Shown: in pieces, positions 27,385-36,752 of the stretch
Layout of the letters: each line of letters begins with the position of its first letter
Numbering within the stretch: position 1 is the stretch's first letter
The notes under the pieces: generated by a model
Told to the model about the DNA's origin: nothing
The model's database searches: none
The model's input: only the letters and a program-made list of their open reading frames with translations
Position numbers and translations under genes: made by a program
Assembly: GCF_004000925.1 (NCBI RefSeq)
Contig: NZ_BIME01000003.1
Span: 558,001-622,000 of the forward strand
Direction: 5' to 3'
Length of the DNA stretch: 64,000 nucleotides
Source: Paenibacillus illinoisensis NBRC 15959
Lineage (GTDB): Bacteria > Bacillota > Bacilli > Paenibacillales > Paenibacillaceae

Positions 27385-28977
27385 TCAATTGGTGGATACT
27401 GTATTCACACGTTTGTTTTTCTCTCGTGTACGCAAACGTCCAGTGATCAGGGCAGCTGCCAGGGTCAGTATACTGAAAATAACGGCAGACCAGAACAGCC
27501 CGTTGTAACCTTGACCGGTCGTTTGATGAACGGCTTGGAGCAGCACATCCCGAATACCCGGGTCGGGAATTTGGGACAATCCTTCCGTCAGACTCGCCAC
27601 ATCGCTTCCCGATGCTCCGCCTGCTCCTGAGGCATATTGTTGAAGCACTTCTGGAGGAACCTGGATTCCCTGATCCGCAAGACCTGTCTGAATATTGGAG
27701 CCCAAATTGGAGAACGAGCGGGCGAGAAATCCTGCGAAGATGGTAGGTGCAATGGCCATTGCCATTTGGCGGAATAAGGAACTGGTTGCCACGGCAATGC
27801 CCTTGTTGTTCTCACCAGCCTGTTCCGTGACGAGCACGTTTACCGGCGCCCCCAGCATCATGCCGAAACCGATCCCCACAAGTACACTCGCAATCACAAA
27901 CTGCCAGATATGCTCTACCCATAGCGGGAATAGCAAGAATCCAATGGCAGACAGCAAACCAGCGACGGATAAGGTCCAGATCGGTCCTTTGCGGTCAACC
28001 AGGTAACCACCACCACCTGCGCCAATTCCTGATGCCAAGGCAAGCGGGGTAAACCAATAACCTGAAGCCGTACTGGATACACCCAGATATTGCTCCACGA
28101 AGCCTGGAATGAAGATTACGGATGCCAGAATCGCTCCCGAGAAAAAGGCAATCAGCAGCGTCCACCGAAAGGACGCAATGCCAAGAAGTTGAGTAGATAC
28201 GACAGGTTCACGTTGTGAGCCTTCCAGCCTTTTTTCCAAAAAGTAAAAGAGCACCAGAATAACCACACCTGCCAGGAAGAAACCATAGAACATCGGAGAA
28301 CCGAGGCTCTGCAGCATATCTACACCGTCCAGATTACTGAAGCTGTACATCAAACTCAGTACCCCGAGTGTGAGAACAGCAATACCACTCCAGTCCACAG
28401 CAGCACGGTTTAGCTCCTGTTCTTCATGGATGAATCGAATGCCCGCGATAAATAAGAGGATTGCTATCGGTACATTAATGAGGAATAACCAGTGCCAGTT
28501 TCCCGTAATATCCAAAATAAAAGCACCAATGTTCGGTCCCAGAATGGCAGCCACACCATTCATGCCTCCAAGCAAACCCAAGGCTGTTCCCTGACGTTCA
28601 GCGGGAAACTTGCTCAGCACATACGAACTGGCAATGATAAAGATCCCGCCACCACCCAGCGCCTGAATGACACGCGCAACCAGGAAGAAGGTAAATGATG
28701 GACTCATTGCGACAAGCAATGAACCTATGCCGAACAATGCGACTTCAATTAAAAACAGCTTTTTGCGGCCATAACGGTCCGACAGCTTCCCTGCAATCGG
28801 TACACTCACCGCAAGACCAAGCGTATAGAGAGTAATTGTCCATGCTCCCCACGTCGGAGATACTCCAAATGAAGCATTTAGCGTCGTCAGCGATGACGTG
28901 ATAATACCATTATCGAGTGCAGCCATGAATACCCCTATCGCAAATAAAATGAGCGGCCATTTCATTTGTTTTTGCAT
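27385..28977 (-). CDS. MFS multidrug transporter, DHA2 (EmrB/QacA) family
   Basis: 530 residues with about 14 hydrophobic segments. The family motif MAALDNGIITSSLTTL is in TM1, and motif A GKLSDRYGRKKLFL joins TM2-TM3. Such proteins export drugs or dyes by proton antiport. The C-terminal extracellular loop between TM13 and TM14 is long (residues about 430-490). GGGGAGGT precedes the ATG. A perfect palindrome upstream (29059-29076) suggests a TetR- or MarR-type repressor, but no regulator gene is adjacent. Confidence 0.9.
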   Translation of the reverse strand: MQKQMKWPLILFAIGVFMAALDNGIITSSLTTLNASFGVSPTWGAWTITLYTLGLAVSVPIAGKLSDRYGRKKLFLIEVALFGIGSLLVAMSPSFTFFLVARVIQALGGGGIFIIASSYVLSKFPAERQGTALGLLGGMNGVAAILGPNIGAFILDITGNWHWLFLINVPIAILLFIAGIRFIHEEQELNRAAVDWSGIAVLTLGVLSLMYSFSNLDGVDMLQSLGSPMFYGFFLAGVVILVLFYFLEKRLEGSQREPVVSTQLLGIASFRWTLLIAFFSGAILASVIFIPGFVEQYLGVSSTASGYWFTPLALASGIGAGGGGYLVDRKGPIWTLSVAGLLSAIGFLLFPLWVEHIWQFVIASVLVGIGFGMMLGAPVNVLVTEQAGENNKGIAVATSSLFRQMAMAIAPTIFAGFLARSFSNLGSNIQTGLADQGIQVPPEVLQQYASGAGGASGSDVASLTEGLSQIPDPGIRDVLLQAVHQTTGQGYNGLFWSAVIFSILTLAAALITGRLRTREKNKRVNTVSTN

Positions 28978-29058
28978 CTCTACTTACCTCCCCGATCAGA
29001 TCACAATTGCCCAGCATATGCCGGGATGTTACATATATATTAAACAAAATAGAACATT

Positions 29059-29076
29059 AATGACTCACTGGTCATT
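29059..29076. promoter_or_regulatory. Operator-like palindrome upstream of the MFS gene
   Basis: On the minus strand AATGAC-CAGTGA-GTCATT, a perfect 6-bp inverted repeat with a 6-nt centre in a promoter-length region before the transporter. It resembles TetR-family half-sites. The cognate protein is not in this window. Confidence 0.5.
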
Positions 29077-29147
29077 TTAAAACAAACGGATTTCATATGT
29101 CAATTCATTAATATGAATTTACACTGGTTATTAGCATAATTTTAATG

Positions 29148-29196
29148 AAAAAAAGCTGCCCCCAGATTGTGTTTGAATCTAACCTGAGGGACAGCT
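29148..29196 (-). terminator. Intrinsic terminator after the SLH-S9 peptidase gene
   Basis: AGCTG/CAGCT outer arms and AGATT/AATCT inner arms, followed by seven T residues on the minus strand. Confidence 0.8.
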
Positions 29197-29259
29197 CGCC
29201 GCCTTATAAAGATTACCTATGGCTGCTTAATTTAGCGAAACAAATAACTTGGATGTACA

Positions 29260-31692
29260 CTATTCCTGCATCAGGTGACGATTGAGGAATTTCTCAATGG
29301 CTCGATACAGATCAAGCTGATTCTCAACATTAGCGAAACCATGACCTTCGTTCGCTTTTAACATGTAAGGTACATCCACACCACGTTCGCGCAGTGCTTC
29401 CACGATCTGATCAGACTCTGCCTGTTTAACCCGCGGATCATTCGCACCCTGTACGACAAATAACGGTGCCTTCATCTGATCGATATGGAACAATGGTGAG
29501 GCTGCGGTCAGCAGCTCCTTGTCTTTCACCGGATCACCCATGCGCTCATAGAACATGTTCCGCTCAGACTCCCAATAGGGTGGAAGGGAATCCAGCAGGG
29601 TGAACAGATTGGAAGGTCCCACATAGCTAATTCCGGCAGCATACACGTCCGGCGTGAATGCCAGTCCGGCTAGCGCTGCGTAACCTCCATAAGATCCTCC
29701 ATAAATGGCTACACGTTCTGGATCAACTGTCCCTTCTTTCACCAGCCAGTTTACGCCATCCGTAAGATCGTTCTGCATCGCTTTGCCCCACTCTTTGTTT
29801 CCTGCATCCAGGAACGCTTTGCCATACCCGGTGGAGCCACGGAAGTTCACCTGCAGTACAGCATACCCGCGGCTGGCAAGGAACTGGATTTCCGGACTGA
29901 AGCCCCATGAGTCACGAGCCCATGGACCGCCGTGCGGGACAACAACGAGTGGTAGCCCGGAAGCTTCCGCCCCGTTAGGTAGTGTCAGATAGCCATGAAG
30001 GGTTAAACCATCACGTGACGTATAGGTCACAGGTTTCATATCCGACATTTTGCTCTCATCAATCCATGGTGCAGCATCAGCCAGTTTATCCAGCTTGCCT
30101 GTCTTCGAGTCGTAGAAATAATAGGTGCCCATCGACTTGTCACTATAAGCGGCGAATAGGACCTGACCTTCTTCGCTCATGTTGGAAATGCTAACTTCCT
30201 TGCCGGGCACTTTGGATTGAAGATCCTGCATTAATTTTTTGAACTCGTCATCGAAGAATTCATAGTTTACCTTGTCTGTCTCATAAACTGCTGCAAGAAT
30301 TGTCCCCTTCTCTTTCGAAGGTACGAAGCTGGTTACATCCACATCTTTGTTTTCATAAATGGTTCTAGTTACCTTCTTGGTGCTCGGGCTAAATTCCACG
30401 ATAGCTGTTTTATCCCGATCCAGGTTGGACGCAACATAGATATTTTTGTTGTCATAGGTGAACATCAGTGGAACAAACGTCTCTCCTAGCTCTGTGGTTA
30501 GCAATGGCTCAAACGGTTTATCCTCCGAATCACGATACATTAACGAGGATACGTTGCCATCACTGGATACGGCTACACGAATCTTACCTTCGTGATCTGT
30601 TAACCAGCCCGAGATATTACCTGGATTCTCAGCAGCAAGCACAGCTTCGCCTGTCTTAATGTTGATGCGGTATACATCAAAGATCCGAGGATCACGTTTA
30701 TTCATGCCCACCAAAATTTCATCTGGAATGCTCTCCAGTGGATCAACCAACATGGCTCTTGTATTGGGGTATGGGGTAAGATCCTTGCTGTTTTTCCCAT
30801 CAATATCCGTAACATAAATATGATAATTCTCGTCCCCGGCTTCATCCTTCACATAGAGCAATTTGTCATCGGTAGCCCATACAAAGGCAGCAATATTGCG
30901 ATCGGTTTCACTTGTAATCCGGATTGGCTTGCCTGTACCGTCATTTTCCTTAACCACAACGTTCATACGGTTATTCCACGGTTCCAGATACGCCATATGT
31001 TTGCCGTCCGGTGACATCTGGAATCCAGCCTGAGCAGGCTGCTTGAAGAAATCCTCTAATGGTGTAAGACCCTCCGCTGCTACATCAAGCCCTAGTGCCA
31101 GATACAATGCTTCGGCAAATTCACCATGAGTTACTGTACCCTTGGCATTAAACGCAGTGCCTTCAATGATAAAATGCTGCTTGAGGCGGACCGCATCCTC
31201 GGCATGCACTGCGGGAATCTGTTTCATATCACTGTATACGACCTGAATTCCGTTATCCTTCAACTCAAATGCACGGGTAAATAATGAGGCCATCTGTGCT
31301 CGCGTAAGGGGTGCATCCGGTGCATAGCCTTTGGCTTGTCCCTGAATGAGACCACTCTGCTTCAATGCATAGATGGCTGGTGCGGCTTCATCTTGAGCCA
31401 GAACATCAGCGAAGCCTGTAAGAGAAGCAGGTGTATCCAGCTTAAGTACACGTTGTAAGATAATTGCTGCTTGAGCACGTGTTATCGGTGTCTGTGTTTG
31501 TTGCATTCCATCTGTTGTACCATCTATGTATCCCAGTTGCTGGAGCGTCTGTGCTGCCTTCGAAGTTATGGCTTCAGCAACGGCTGCTGTAGGCTTGCTT
31601 GCTTCGGCTGCCAGAACTGCAGGCTGAATCAGAGCAATCGACATGGCCATGGTTAGCGTTACAGCATATACCTTCTTGCTAATTGCGTTCAA
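29260..31692 (-). CDS. Secreted prolyl-oligopeptidase-like (S9) peptidase with N-terminal SLH domains
   Basis: 810 residues. A signal peptide (cleavage near VLAAEA) precedes two to three S-layer-homology repeats (about 45-205, e.g. LGYIDGTTDGMQQTQTPITR). A seven-bladed propeller region and a C-terminal alpha/beta hydrolase follow, with the triad Ser667 (GGSYGG), Asp752 (GANDP) and His784 (EGHGF). SLH domains bind pyruvylated wall polymer, so the enzyme is probably displayed on the surface to trim peptides. Translation starts at TTG, with AAGGGGG 8 nt upstream. A palindrome lies just before the ribosome site. Confidence 0.92.
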   Translation of the reverse strand: MNAISKKVYAVTLTMAMSIALIQPAVLAAEASKPTAAVAEAITSKAAQTLQQLGYIDGTTDGMQQTQTPITRAQAAIILQRVLKLDTPASLTGFADVLAQDEAAPAIYALKQSGLIQGQAKGYAPDAPLTRAQMASLFTRAFELKDNGIQVVYSDMKQIPAVHAEDAVRLKQHFIIEGTAFNAKGTVTHGEFAEALYLALGLDVAAEGLTPLEDFFKQPAQAGFQMSPDGKHMAYLEPWNNRMNVVVKENDGTGKPIRITSETDRNIAAFVWATDDKLLYVKDEAGDENYHIYVTDIDGKNSKDLTPYPNTRAMLVDPLESIPDEILVGMNKRDPRIFDVYRINIKTGEAVLAAENPGNISGWLTDHEGKIRVAVSSDGNVSSLMYRDSEDKPFEPLLTTELGETFVPLMFTYDNKNIYVASNLDRDKTAIVEFSPSTKKVTRTIYENKDVDVTSFVPSKEKGTILAAVYETDKVNYEFFDDEFKKLMQDLQSKVPGKEVSISNMSEEGQVLFAAYSDKSMGTYYFYDSKTGKLDKLADAAPWIDESKMSDMKPVTYTSRDGLTLHGYLTLPNGAEASGLPLVVVPHGGPWARDSWGFSPEIQFLASRGYAVLQVNFRGSTGYGKAFLDAGNKEWGKAMQNDLTDGVNWLVKEGTVDPERVAIYGGSYGGYAALAGLAFTPDVYAAGISYVGPSNLFTLLDSLPPYWESERNMFYERMGDPVKDKELLTAASPLFHIDQMKAPLFVVQGANDPRVKQAESDQIVEALRERGVDVPYMLKANEGHGFANVENQLDLYRAIEKFLNRHLMQE

Positions 31693-31721
31693 TATTAAGT
31701 CCCCCTTATAAGTGAATTACA

Positions 31722-31740
31722 GAATAATTTGGAATTATTC
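31722..31740. promoter_or_regulatory. Inverted repeat upstream of the SLH-S9 gene
   Basis: GAATAATT-TGG-AATTATTC, a perfect 8-bp inverted repeat with a 3-nt spacer, 30 bp before the TTG start. It could be an operator or an mRNA leader hairpin. Confidence 0.4.
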
Positions 31741-31797
31741 GTAAATCATTTTACCATGATAATCCATAAGTTTACAGTTAGGGGAATACGGCAACAT

Positions 31798-32691
31798 TTA
31801 ATTCTTTGAGCCAGAGAAACCATAATTGAGCAGTTTGCGCGTTTCGTTAAAACGGCTTTCACGGCTTTCTGTACCAAATACGACCGAGATTAGTCTTTTG
31901 CCATCGCGCTCTGCTGTTCCTACAAAGTGGTAGCCTGTAAGTGGATCATAGCCAGTTTTCAATCCGTCATTGCCATCGTAAGCGTAAGGTCCTCCAATGG
32001 AGGATAGCATCCAATTCTTGTTACTCATATAAATCCCTTTTTGATGCATGGATACCTGAGTTTGGCTGGAGACCTGAAGTACTTCGGGGTAATTTTCAAT
32101 CAGATATTGTGCAAGTTTGCATGCATCCGTAGCTGTCATGACGGTCTGTCCCTGAATTACATCAGGACGATGAGGACCTAGCTGTTTCTCACTTAGTCCC
32201 GTGGAGTTCCTGAAGACGGTATCCATTGACATGCCAATCTCCGAGGATTTCTCGTTCATCATCTGTACAAATGACTGCTCTGTACCACCAATATGCTCTG
32301 CAAGCGCGACAGCTGCATCATTAGCGGAATACACTGCCATCGTCTGGAAAAGCTCCTGTACTGTAAATCTCTCACCTTGCTTAAGTGCAACCTGAGTGCC
32401 TCCCACCGAACTGGCGTACAGGCTAACATTAACCGCATCATCCCAGCTTGCCTCGCCATTCATAACAGCTTCCATGACGAGAAGCTCTGTCATCAATTTG
32501 CTGATACCTGCAGGGGCCATTTCTATTGAACCGTTATAATCCATCAAGATCTTGCCTGTACTCAAATCCATCAGTACCGCAGATTCCGCCTTGATTCCCG
32601 GTTTGCCTATCAGTATGTCCGGTTTAACACCCACATATATAATGACCAGCAGAGCCAGCAGCATTCCTGCCCGTTTCCACCATCTTTTCAT
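31798..32691 (-). CDS. DD-carboxypeptidase-like (DacA/PBP5 fold) protein lacking the catalytic serine
   Basis: 297 residues, with an N-terminal membrane/signal helix (about 8-21) and a transpeptidase-like S11 fold. The SxN motif (Ser122-Ala-Asn124) and KTG motif (Lys245-Gly247) are present. The SxxK motif is not: where active members have PASMTK this protein has PAGISK, with Gly62 in place of the nucleophile and Lys65 retained. It is shorter than DacA and lacks a clear C-terminal anchor. The ATG at 32691 has AGAGGTGAT upstream; the longer frame from 32745 does not. Penicillin binding by acylation is predicted to be lost. Confidence 0.85.
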   Translation of the reverse strand: MKRWWKRAGMLLALLVIIYVGVKPDILIGKPGIKAESAVLMDLSTGKILMDYNGSIEMAPAGISKLMTELLVMEAVMNGEASWDDAVNVSLYASSVGGTQVALKQGERFTVQELFQTMAVYSANDAAVALAEHIGGTEQSFVQMMNEKSSEIGMSMDTVFRNSTGLSEKQLGPHRPDVIQGQTVMTATDACKLAQYLIENYPEVLQVSSQTQVSMHQKGIYMSNKNWMLSSIGGPYAYDGNDGLKTGYDPLTGYHFVGTAERDGKRLISVVFGTESRESRFNETRKLLNYGFSGSKN

Positions 32692-32787
32692 CCGTGAATC
32701 ACCTCTTATAGATATAGACGAATGAAAGAGGCATTTGGTCTGCACTTTTTTGCAAAAAAGTTAAATTTTTTTTATTTTTTTGTCATC

Positions 32788-32840
32788 AAAAAAACATGGA
32801 CTCTATTCACCCCATGCCAGAGTGATAGAGTCCATGTTTT
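32788..32840 (-). terminator. Strong terminator after the oligopeptide transport operon
   Basis: A perfect 16-bp stem (32791-32806 with 32825-32840), 18-nt loop, and T residues on the minus strand. The A/T-flanked perfect stem could also act on the other strand. Confidence 0.92.
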
Positions 32841-32994
32841 AATTGACACTTTTTATCGTACCCAGAGGAATTCATTTACCCGATCTAGCAACCGACTTCG
32901 TCAAAGGACCCCAATCCTTATGGTTGCTATATAGATTCGAAAGTAACCTTTCCTTGAGAACAAGGCACTTATAGTTAGAATAAGAAATTCATAA

Positions 32995-34821
32995 TTACTC
33001 AGCCACTACTGGTTTATCTGCGTTAACAGCCAGATCGTTCAGGTAGATACCTGTTCCATCACCAATCGCGTAGTTCATCACACGTTTGTTAACTGGTGCT
33101 ACTACAGCACGGTACAATGTCGGGAATACTGGAACTTCATCGACCATGTACTGCTGCCATTCATTGTAGATCTCTTTTCGTTTCTCTACATCGAATGCTT
33201 CAGCAGAGATACCTTTTGCGAGCAATTCATCATTTTTCTCGCTTGAGAATCTGGAGAAGTTATACAGTGCATCGCGACCATACAAGCCTGCTGGGTCTAC
33301 GTCAATACCAACGCCCCATGCTGCTTGATATACATCGATGTTTGGATCATCTTTACCTGTGTTACCTACACGGTCATAGAAGCTGTTAAACTCAACCATT
33401 TCCAGGTTCACTTTCAGACCGATTGCTGCCCAGGATTGAACATAATAACGTGCCAGTGGTTCAGCGGTGTCGCCACCTGTCATAGATACGAAATTGATCT
33501 CAAGTGGCGATCCATCTGGATTGGTACGGAATTCTCCGTCCAATTTGTAGCCTGCTTCATCAAGCAAAGCTTTTGCTGCTTCAGGATCATAGGCTACACC
33601 TGGATTGTTGGAATCATGGAATTCAGGGTGAGACGGCGGAATCAATGTTGTTGCGTTCCAACGCAGACCGTTGTAGAAACGTTTACCGACTTGGTCGTTG
33701 TCTACAGCCATCCACATCGCTTTACGCAAGTTTTTGTCGGCCATTTTTGCATCAGGATTCGTTACAACTTTTCCGTTTTCTTCATCCCATGTACCCAGTT
33801 TGAAACCGATGTACGTATAAGCACGGTCGATTGCACCCAGGAATTCCACATTGGACATATCTGCATTGTCTTTATATTGATCTGTAGGGAATGCATCCAC
33901 GAGGTCTACCCCGCCAGATTTCAATTCTTGAACAACCGTTGTTGGGTTGATAACTTTCAAAGTCACTTTATCCAATTTTGGAGCTCCACGCCAGTAGTCT
34001 TCATTTTTCACAAATGTTACAGACTCACCTGGAGTGATGGTTTCCACTTTAAATGGACCAAAACCGATTGGAGTTTCACGAACTTCTTTGGAAGAGGACA
34101 TTTTTGCTACATCCATATCACCGAAGATATGTTTAGCCAGCGGATATGTCCATACGCCACCTGTCAGCAGGGACGGTGTAGATTCTTTGTATGTGATGCT
34201 GATTTGTTTGTCGCTCAGCACTTTGATACCGGAGATCGTTTTTGCTTTACCAGCATGGTATTCATCCATACCTACTACACTTGTGAAGTTGGAATCGTAA
34301 CGAGGACCATCATAAGCCTTGTTACCGATAACTTCATAAGCAAATTGCAAATCTTCTGCTGTTACCGGCTTACCATCATGCCAGTTTACATTATCACGAA
34401 TGGTCAGTGTGAACGTTTTGCCATCTTCGGATGTTTCATACGTTGCTGCACCATCATTAGTGTATACATAGTCTTTATCCCAAGTCAGCAAACCTTCATC
34501 GAACCAACCCAGAACCATCGCATCCGGATTACCGGAGTAGAAGTTATAGTTTAGTGTTCCTTCAAACGCTGTGTCGGACACGAGCCCGTAAGTGATGGAT
34601 CCACCTTCAATGGCAGTGCCCTCGTTGGTTTTAACATTGTTAAAATCCTCGATGGAGTATACGCCTTCTTCGTTAGCAGGCTTCTCCTCTGTCTTCGTCT
34701 CCCCTGTGTTCGAAGAAGGCGTTGGTGTTGCTGCCTCTTTCTCCGAGCACGCCGCAAGCGCCAGTACGAAGACCAACATCATCGTGAAAAATAGTCCCCG
34801 TGAAAAAAATCTCTTTTTCAT
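32995..34821 (-). CDS. Oligopeptide ABC transporter substrate-binding lipoprotein (SBP family 5)
   Basis: 608 residues with a lipoprotein signal ending LALAACSE. A Thr/Glu-rich tether precedes the family 5 binding fold (FTLTIRDNVNWHDGKPVTAEDLQFAYEVIG, LVDAFPTDQYKD). These proteins capture peptides or other solutes for Opp/Dpp importers. It is the last gene of a D-F-B-C-A operon, 18 bp after the permease, with GGGAGG upstream and a strong terminator downstream. The substrate cannot be read from sequence. Confidence 0.92.
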   Translation of the reverse strand: MKKRFFSRGLFFTMMLVFVLALAACSEKEAATPTPSSNTGETKTEEKPANEEGVYSIEDFNNVKTNEGTAIEGGSITYGLVSDTAFEGTLNYNFYSGNPDAMVLGWFDEGLLTWDKDYVYTNDGAATYETSEDGKTFTLTIRDNVNWHDGKPVTAEDLQFAYEVIGNKAYDGPRYDSNFTSVVGMDEYHAGKAKTISGIKVLSDKQISITYKESTPSLLTGGVWTYPLAKHIFGDMDVAKMSSSKEVRETPIGFGPFKVETITPGESVTFVKNEDYWRGAPKLDKVTLKVINPTTVVQELKSGGVDLVDAFPTDQYKDNADMSNVEFLGAIDRAYTYIGFKLGTWDEENGKVVTNPDAKMADKNLRKAMWMAVDNDQVGKRFYNGLRWNATTLIPPSHPEFHDSNNPGVAYDPEAAKALLDEAGYKLDGEFRTNPDGSPLEINFVSMTGGDTAEPLARYYVQSWAAIGLKVNLEMVEFNSFYDRVGNTGKDDPNIDVYQAAWGVGIDVDPAGLYGRDALYNFSRFSSEKNDELLAKGISAEAFDVEKRKEIYNEWQQYMVDEVPVFPTLYRAVVAPVNKRVMNYAIGDGTGIYLNDLAVNADKPVVAE

Positions 34822-34838
34822 GAACCTTTCCTCCCTTT

Positions 34839-35753
34839 TTAACCTCTTCTTTGTCTTGCATCAGTCGCACGCTTAAGGGCTTGACCGACATTATTTATAC
34901 TCAACATCAATACCAAAATAAGTACTGACGCAGGTAGCCATATCCACCATCTGGATTCCAGGGTTTGCGGATTACGTGCATAACTTACGAGTGTTCCAAG
35001 ACTTGGTGTGCTCTCAGGGAATCCAAATCCCAAGAAAGACAGCCCGGATTCAAGACCAATATTGGCAGCGAGGTTCAATGTCATCGTTACGATGATGATG
35101 GAGCTCAGATTGGGTAAAACCTGTGAAAGCATGATTTTTAGATGGGAAGAACCCAACGTTTTTGATGCCTTTACATAGTCCAGTTCTCGTTCCTGCAATG
35201 CTTTGGAGCGGATCAACCTGGCAATACCCATCCATAAAAAGGCGGTCATAATGAGTGAGAACGAAACGATATTATATTTTGGTACCGCTGTTACAAAAGC
35301 GATAACAATCATCAACATCGGAAGGATCATGAAGAAATCAACTACACGCATAAACAGGTTGTCAATCATGCCACCGAAGTAACCGGATAAAAGGCCGACT
35401 AAGATACCTATAAATCCAGTCATTAGCGTAACGATAATACCAATTGTCAACGAGTTGCGTGTACCAATAACCAGTTGGCCGAATACGTCACGACCACCAT
35501 AATCCGTTCCAAGCCAGTATTGTGCGGAAGGTGGCTCATACAATGCAAACAAATCCACCTTAACAATCTCCTCCTGATCCAGGATCAGGGAAGTACCATA
35601 TACGAGTAGGATGACCAGGCCCAAAAATATGAGAGAGATTAACGCCACCTTATCTCGCACTAGCTCTCTCCACAAGATACTCAAGCTAGAGGGGCTTTTA
35701 TCCAGTTTCTGTGAATTCTGTGAAGTTACAATGACATCATTGGCCTTGCTCAT
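34839..35753 (-). CDS. Oligopeptide ABC transporter permease (OppC/DppC type)
   Basis: 304 residues. An N-terminal cytoplasmic stretch precedes six membrane helices and the binding-protein-dependent permease EAA motif (KASKTLGSSHLKIMLSQVLPN). An N-terminal OppC-N region and the long first extracellular loop (VKVDLFALYEPPSAQYWLGTD) identify the C-type subunit. It pairs with the B-type subunit encoded 30 bp upstream. Confidence 0.93.
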   Translation of the reverse strand: MSKANDVIVTSQNSQKLDKSPSSLSILWRELVRDKVALISLIFLGLVILLVYGTSLILDQEEIVKVDLFALYEPPSAQYWLGTDYGGRDVFGQLVIGTRNSLTIGIIVTLMTGFIGILVGLLSGYFGGMIDNLFMRVVDFFMILPMLMIVIAFVTAVPKYNIVSFSLIMTAFLWMGIARLIRSKALQERELDYVKASKTLGSSHLKIMLSQVLPNLSSIIIVTMTLNLAANIGLESGLSFLGFGFPESTPSLGTLVSYARNPQTLESRWWIWLPASVLILVLMLSINNVGQALKRATDARQRRG

Positions 35754-35782
35754 CTTGTTTTCACCCCGAAATCTTCAAGTTC

Positions 35783-36745
35783 TTACTTGATCCGTATGCG
35801 TGGATCCACAATGCCCAAAATTATGTCAGACAACAGCGCCCCTAGAATTGAAGCCACACCATATAGAAGCACGAGTGCAGTCACAACACTGAAGTCCCGC
35901 AGGGAAATGGAGTTAAGGAACAACTGTCCCATACCGGGGTAGCTGAATATACTTTCGATAAATACGGTTCCTCCAATAAGTCCTGTAATCTCATAGCCGA
36001 AGAATGCTGCTATCGGCAGCAAAGAGTTTCTTAAAATGTGCCTATTATAAATTCTGGATTCCGAAGCACCCTTTGCTCTCGCAGTAAGAACAAATTCTTT
36101 GTGCTTAATATCGATGATTTCGCTACGCAAGTACTGTACGGTGGAAACCGTAGTAATAAGTGCCATGGAAAGGGCCGGTAATAATAGGTGATAGAACTTA
36201 CTTGCAACGTAATTAAATGTTCCTGGCGTAAGTCCCGGCTCCACACTGCCCCCTGTAGGGAACCAGCCAAAATGAAAGCCGAATACCCAAACCATCACTA
36301 GAGCGAAAATAAACAGCGGAGCGGCAAATCCCAGATAGGTATAACCTGTGATCAATCGATCAGACCAAGTATCGTTATAACGACCACTGATAATACCAAG
36401 TGGAATGGCTATCAAATAAGTTAATATGAGTGTCGCAAGTGCCAACCAGAAGGTATTGGCAACACGCTGACCAATAAGATCTGTTACCGGCATCTTAAAC
36501 CGGAAAGATTGACCGAAGTCGCCTTGGACAGCATTTTTGATCCAATCCCAGTACTGTACATACCAAGGATTGTTTAATCCCAGTCTTTCACGTTGAGCCT
36601 CAAGTGCTTTCGGGTCAACGCTTGGGTCAAGCAATCCAGTTAACGCATCCCCCGGCATGGCCTTTGCCATCAGGAAGACCAAAAGGCTTAGTAAGAAGAT
36701 TTGAGGGATCATTATGATAATTCTACGTACTATCGTTTTCCACAT
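35783..36745 (-). CDS. Oligopeptide ABC transporter permease (OppB/DppB type)
   Basis: 320 residues with six membrane helices, starting MWKTIVRRIIIMIPQIFLLSLLVF. The EAA loop is LTARAKGASESRIYNRHILRNS. The large loop after TM1 (DPSVDPKALEAQRERLGLNNP) is typical of B-type subunits. It follows the OppF-like gene by 7 bp. Confidence 0.93.
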   Translation of the reverse strand: MWKTIVRRIIIMIPQIFLLSLLVFLMAKAMPGDALTGLLDPSVDPKALEAQRERLGLNNPWYVQYWDWIKNAVQGDFGQSFRFKMPVTDLIGQRVANTFWLALATLILTYLIAIPLGIISGRYNDTWSDRLITGYTYLGFAAPLFIFALVMVWVFGFHFGWFPTGGSVEPGLTPGTFNYVASKFYHLLLPALSMALITTVSTVQYLRSEIIDIKHKEFVLTARAKGASESRIYNRHILRNSLLPIAAFFGYEITGLIGGTVFIESIFSYPGMGQLFLNSISLRDFSVVTALVLLYGVASILGALLSDIILGIVDPRIRIK

Positions 36746-36752
36746 ATGGCCT

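Noticed and set aside
33325-34554. A 409-residue open frame on the plus strand opposite the peptide-binding lipoprotein
   Set aside because: It is rich in Cys, Phe and His, has no domain, and lies wholly antisense to a clearly coding gene with a good ribosome site.
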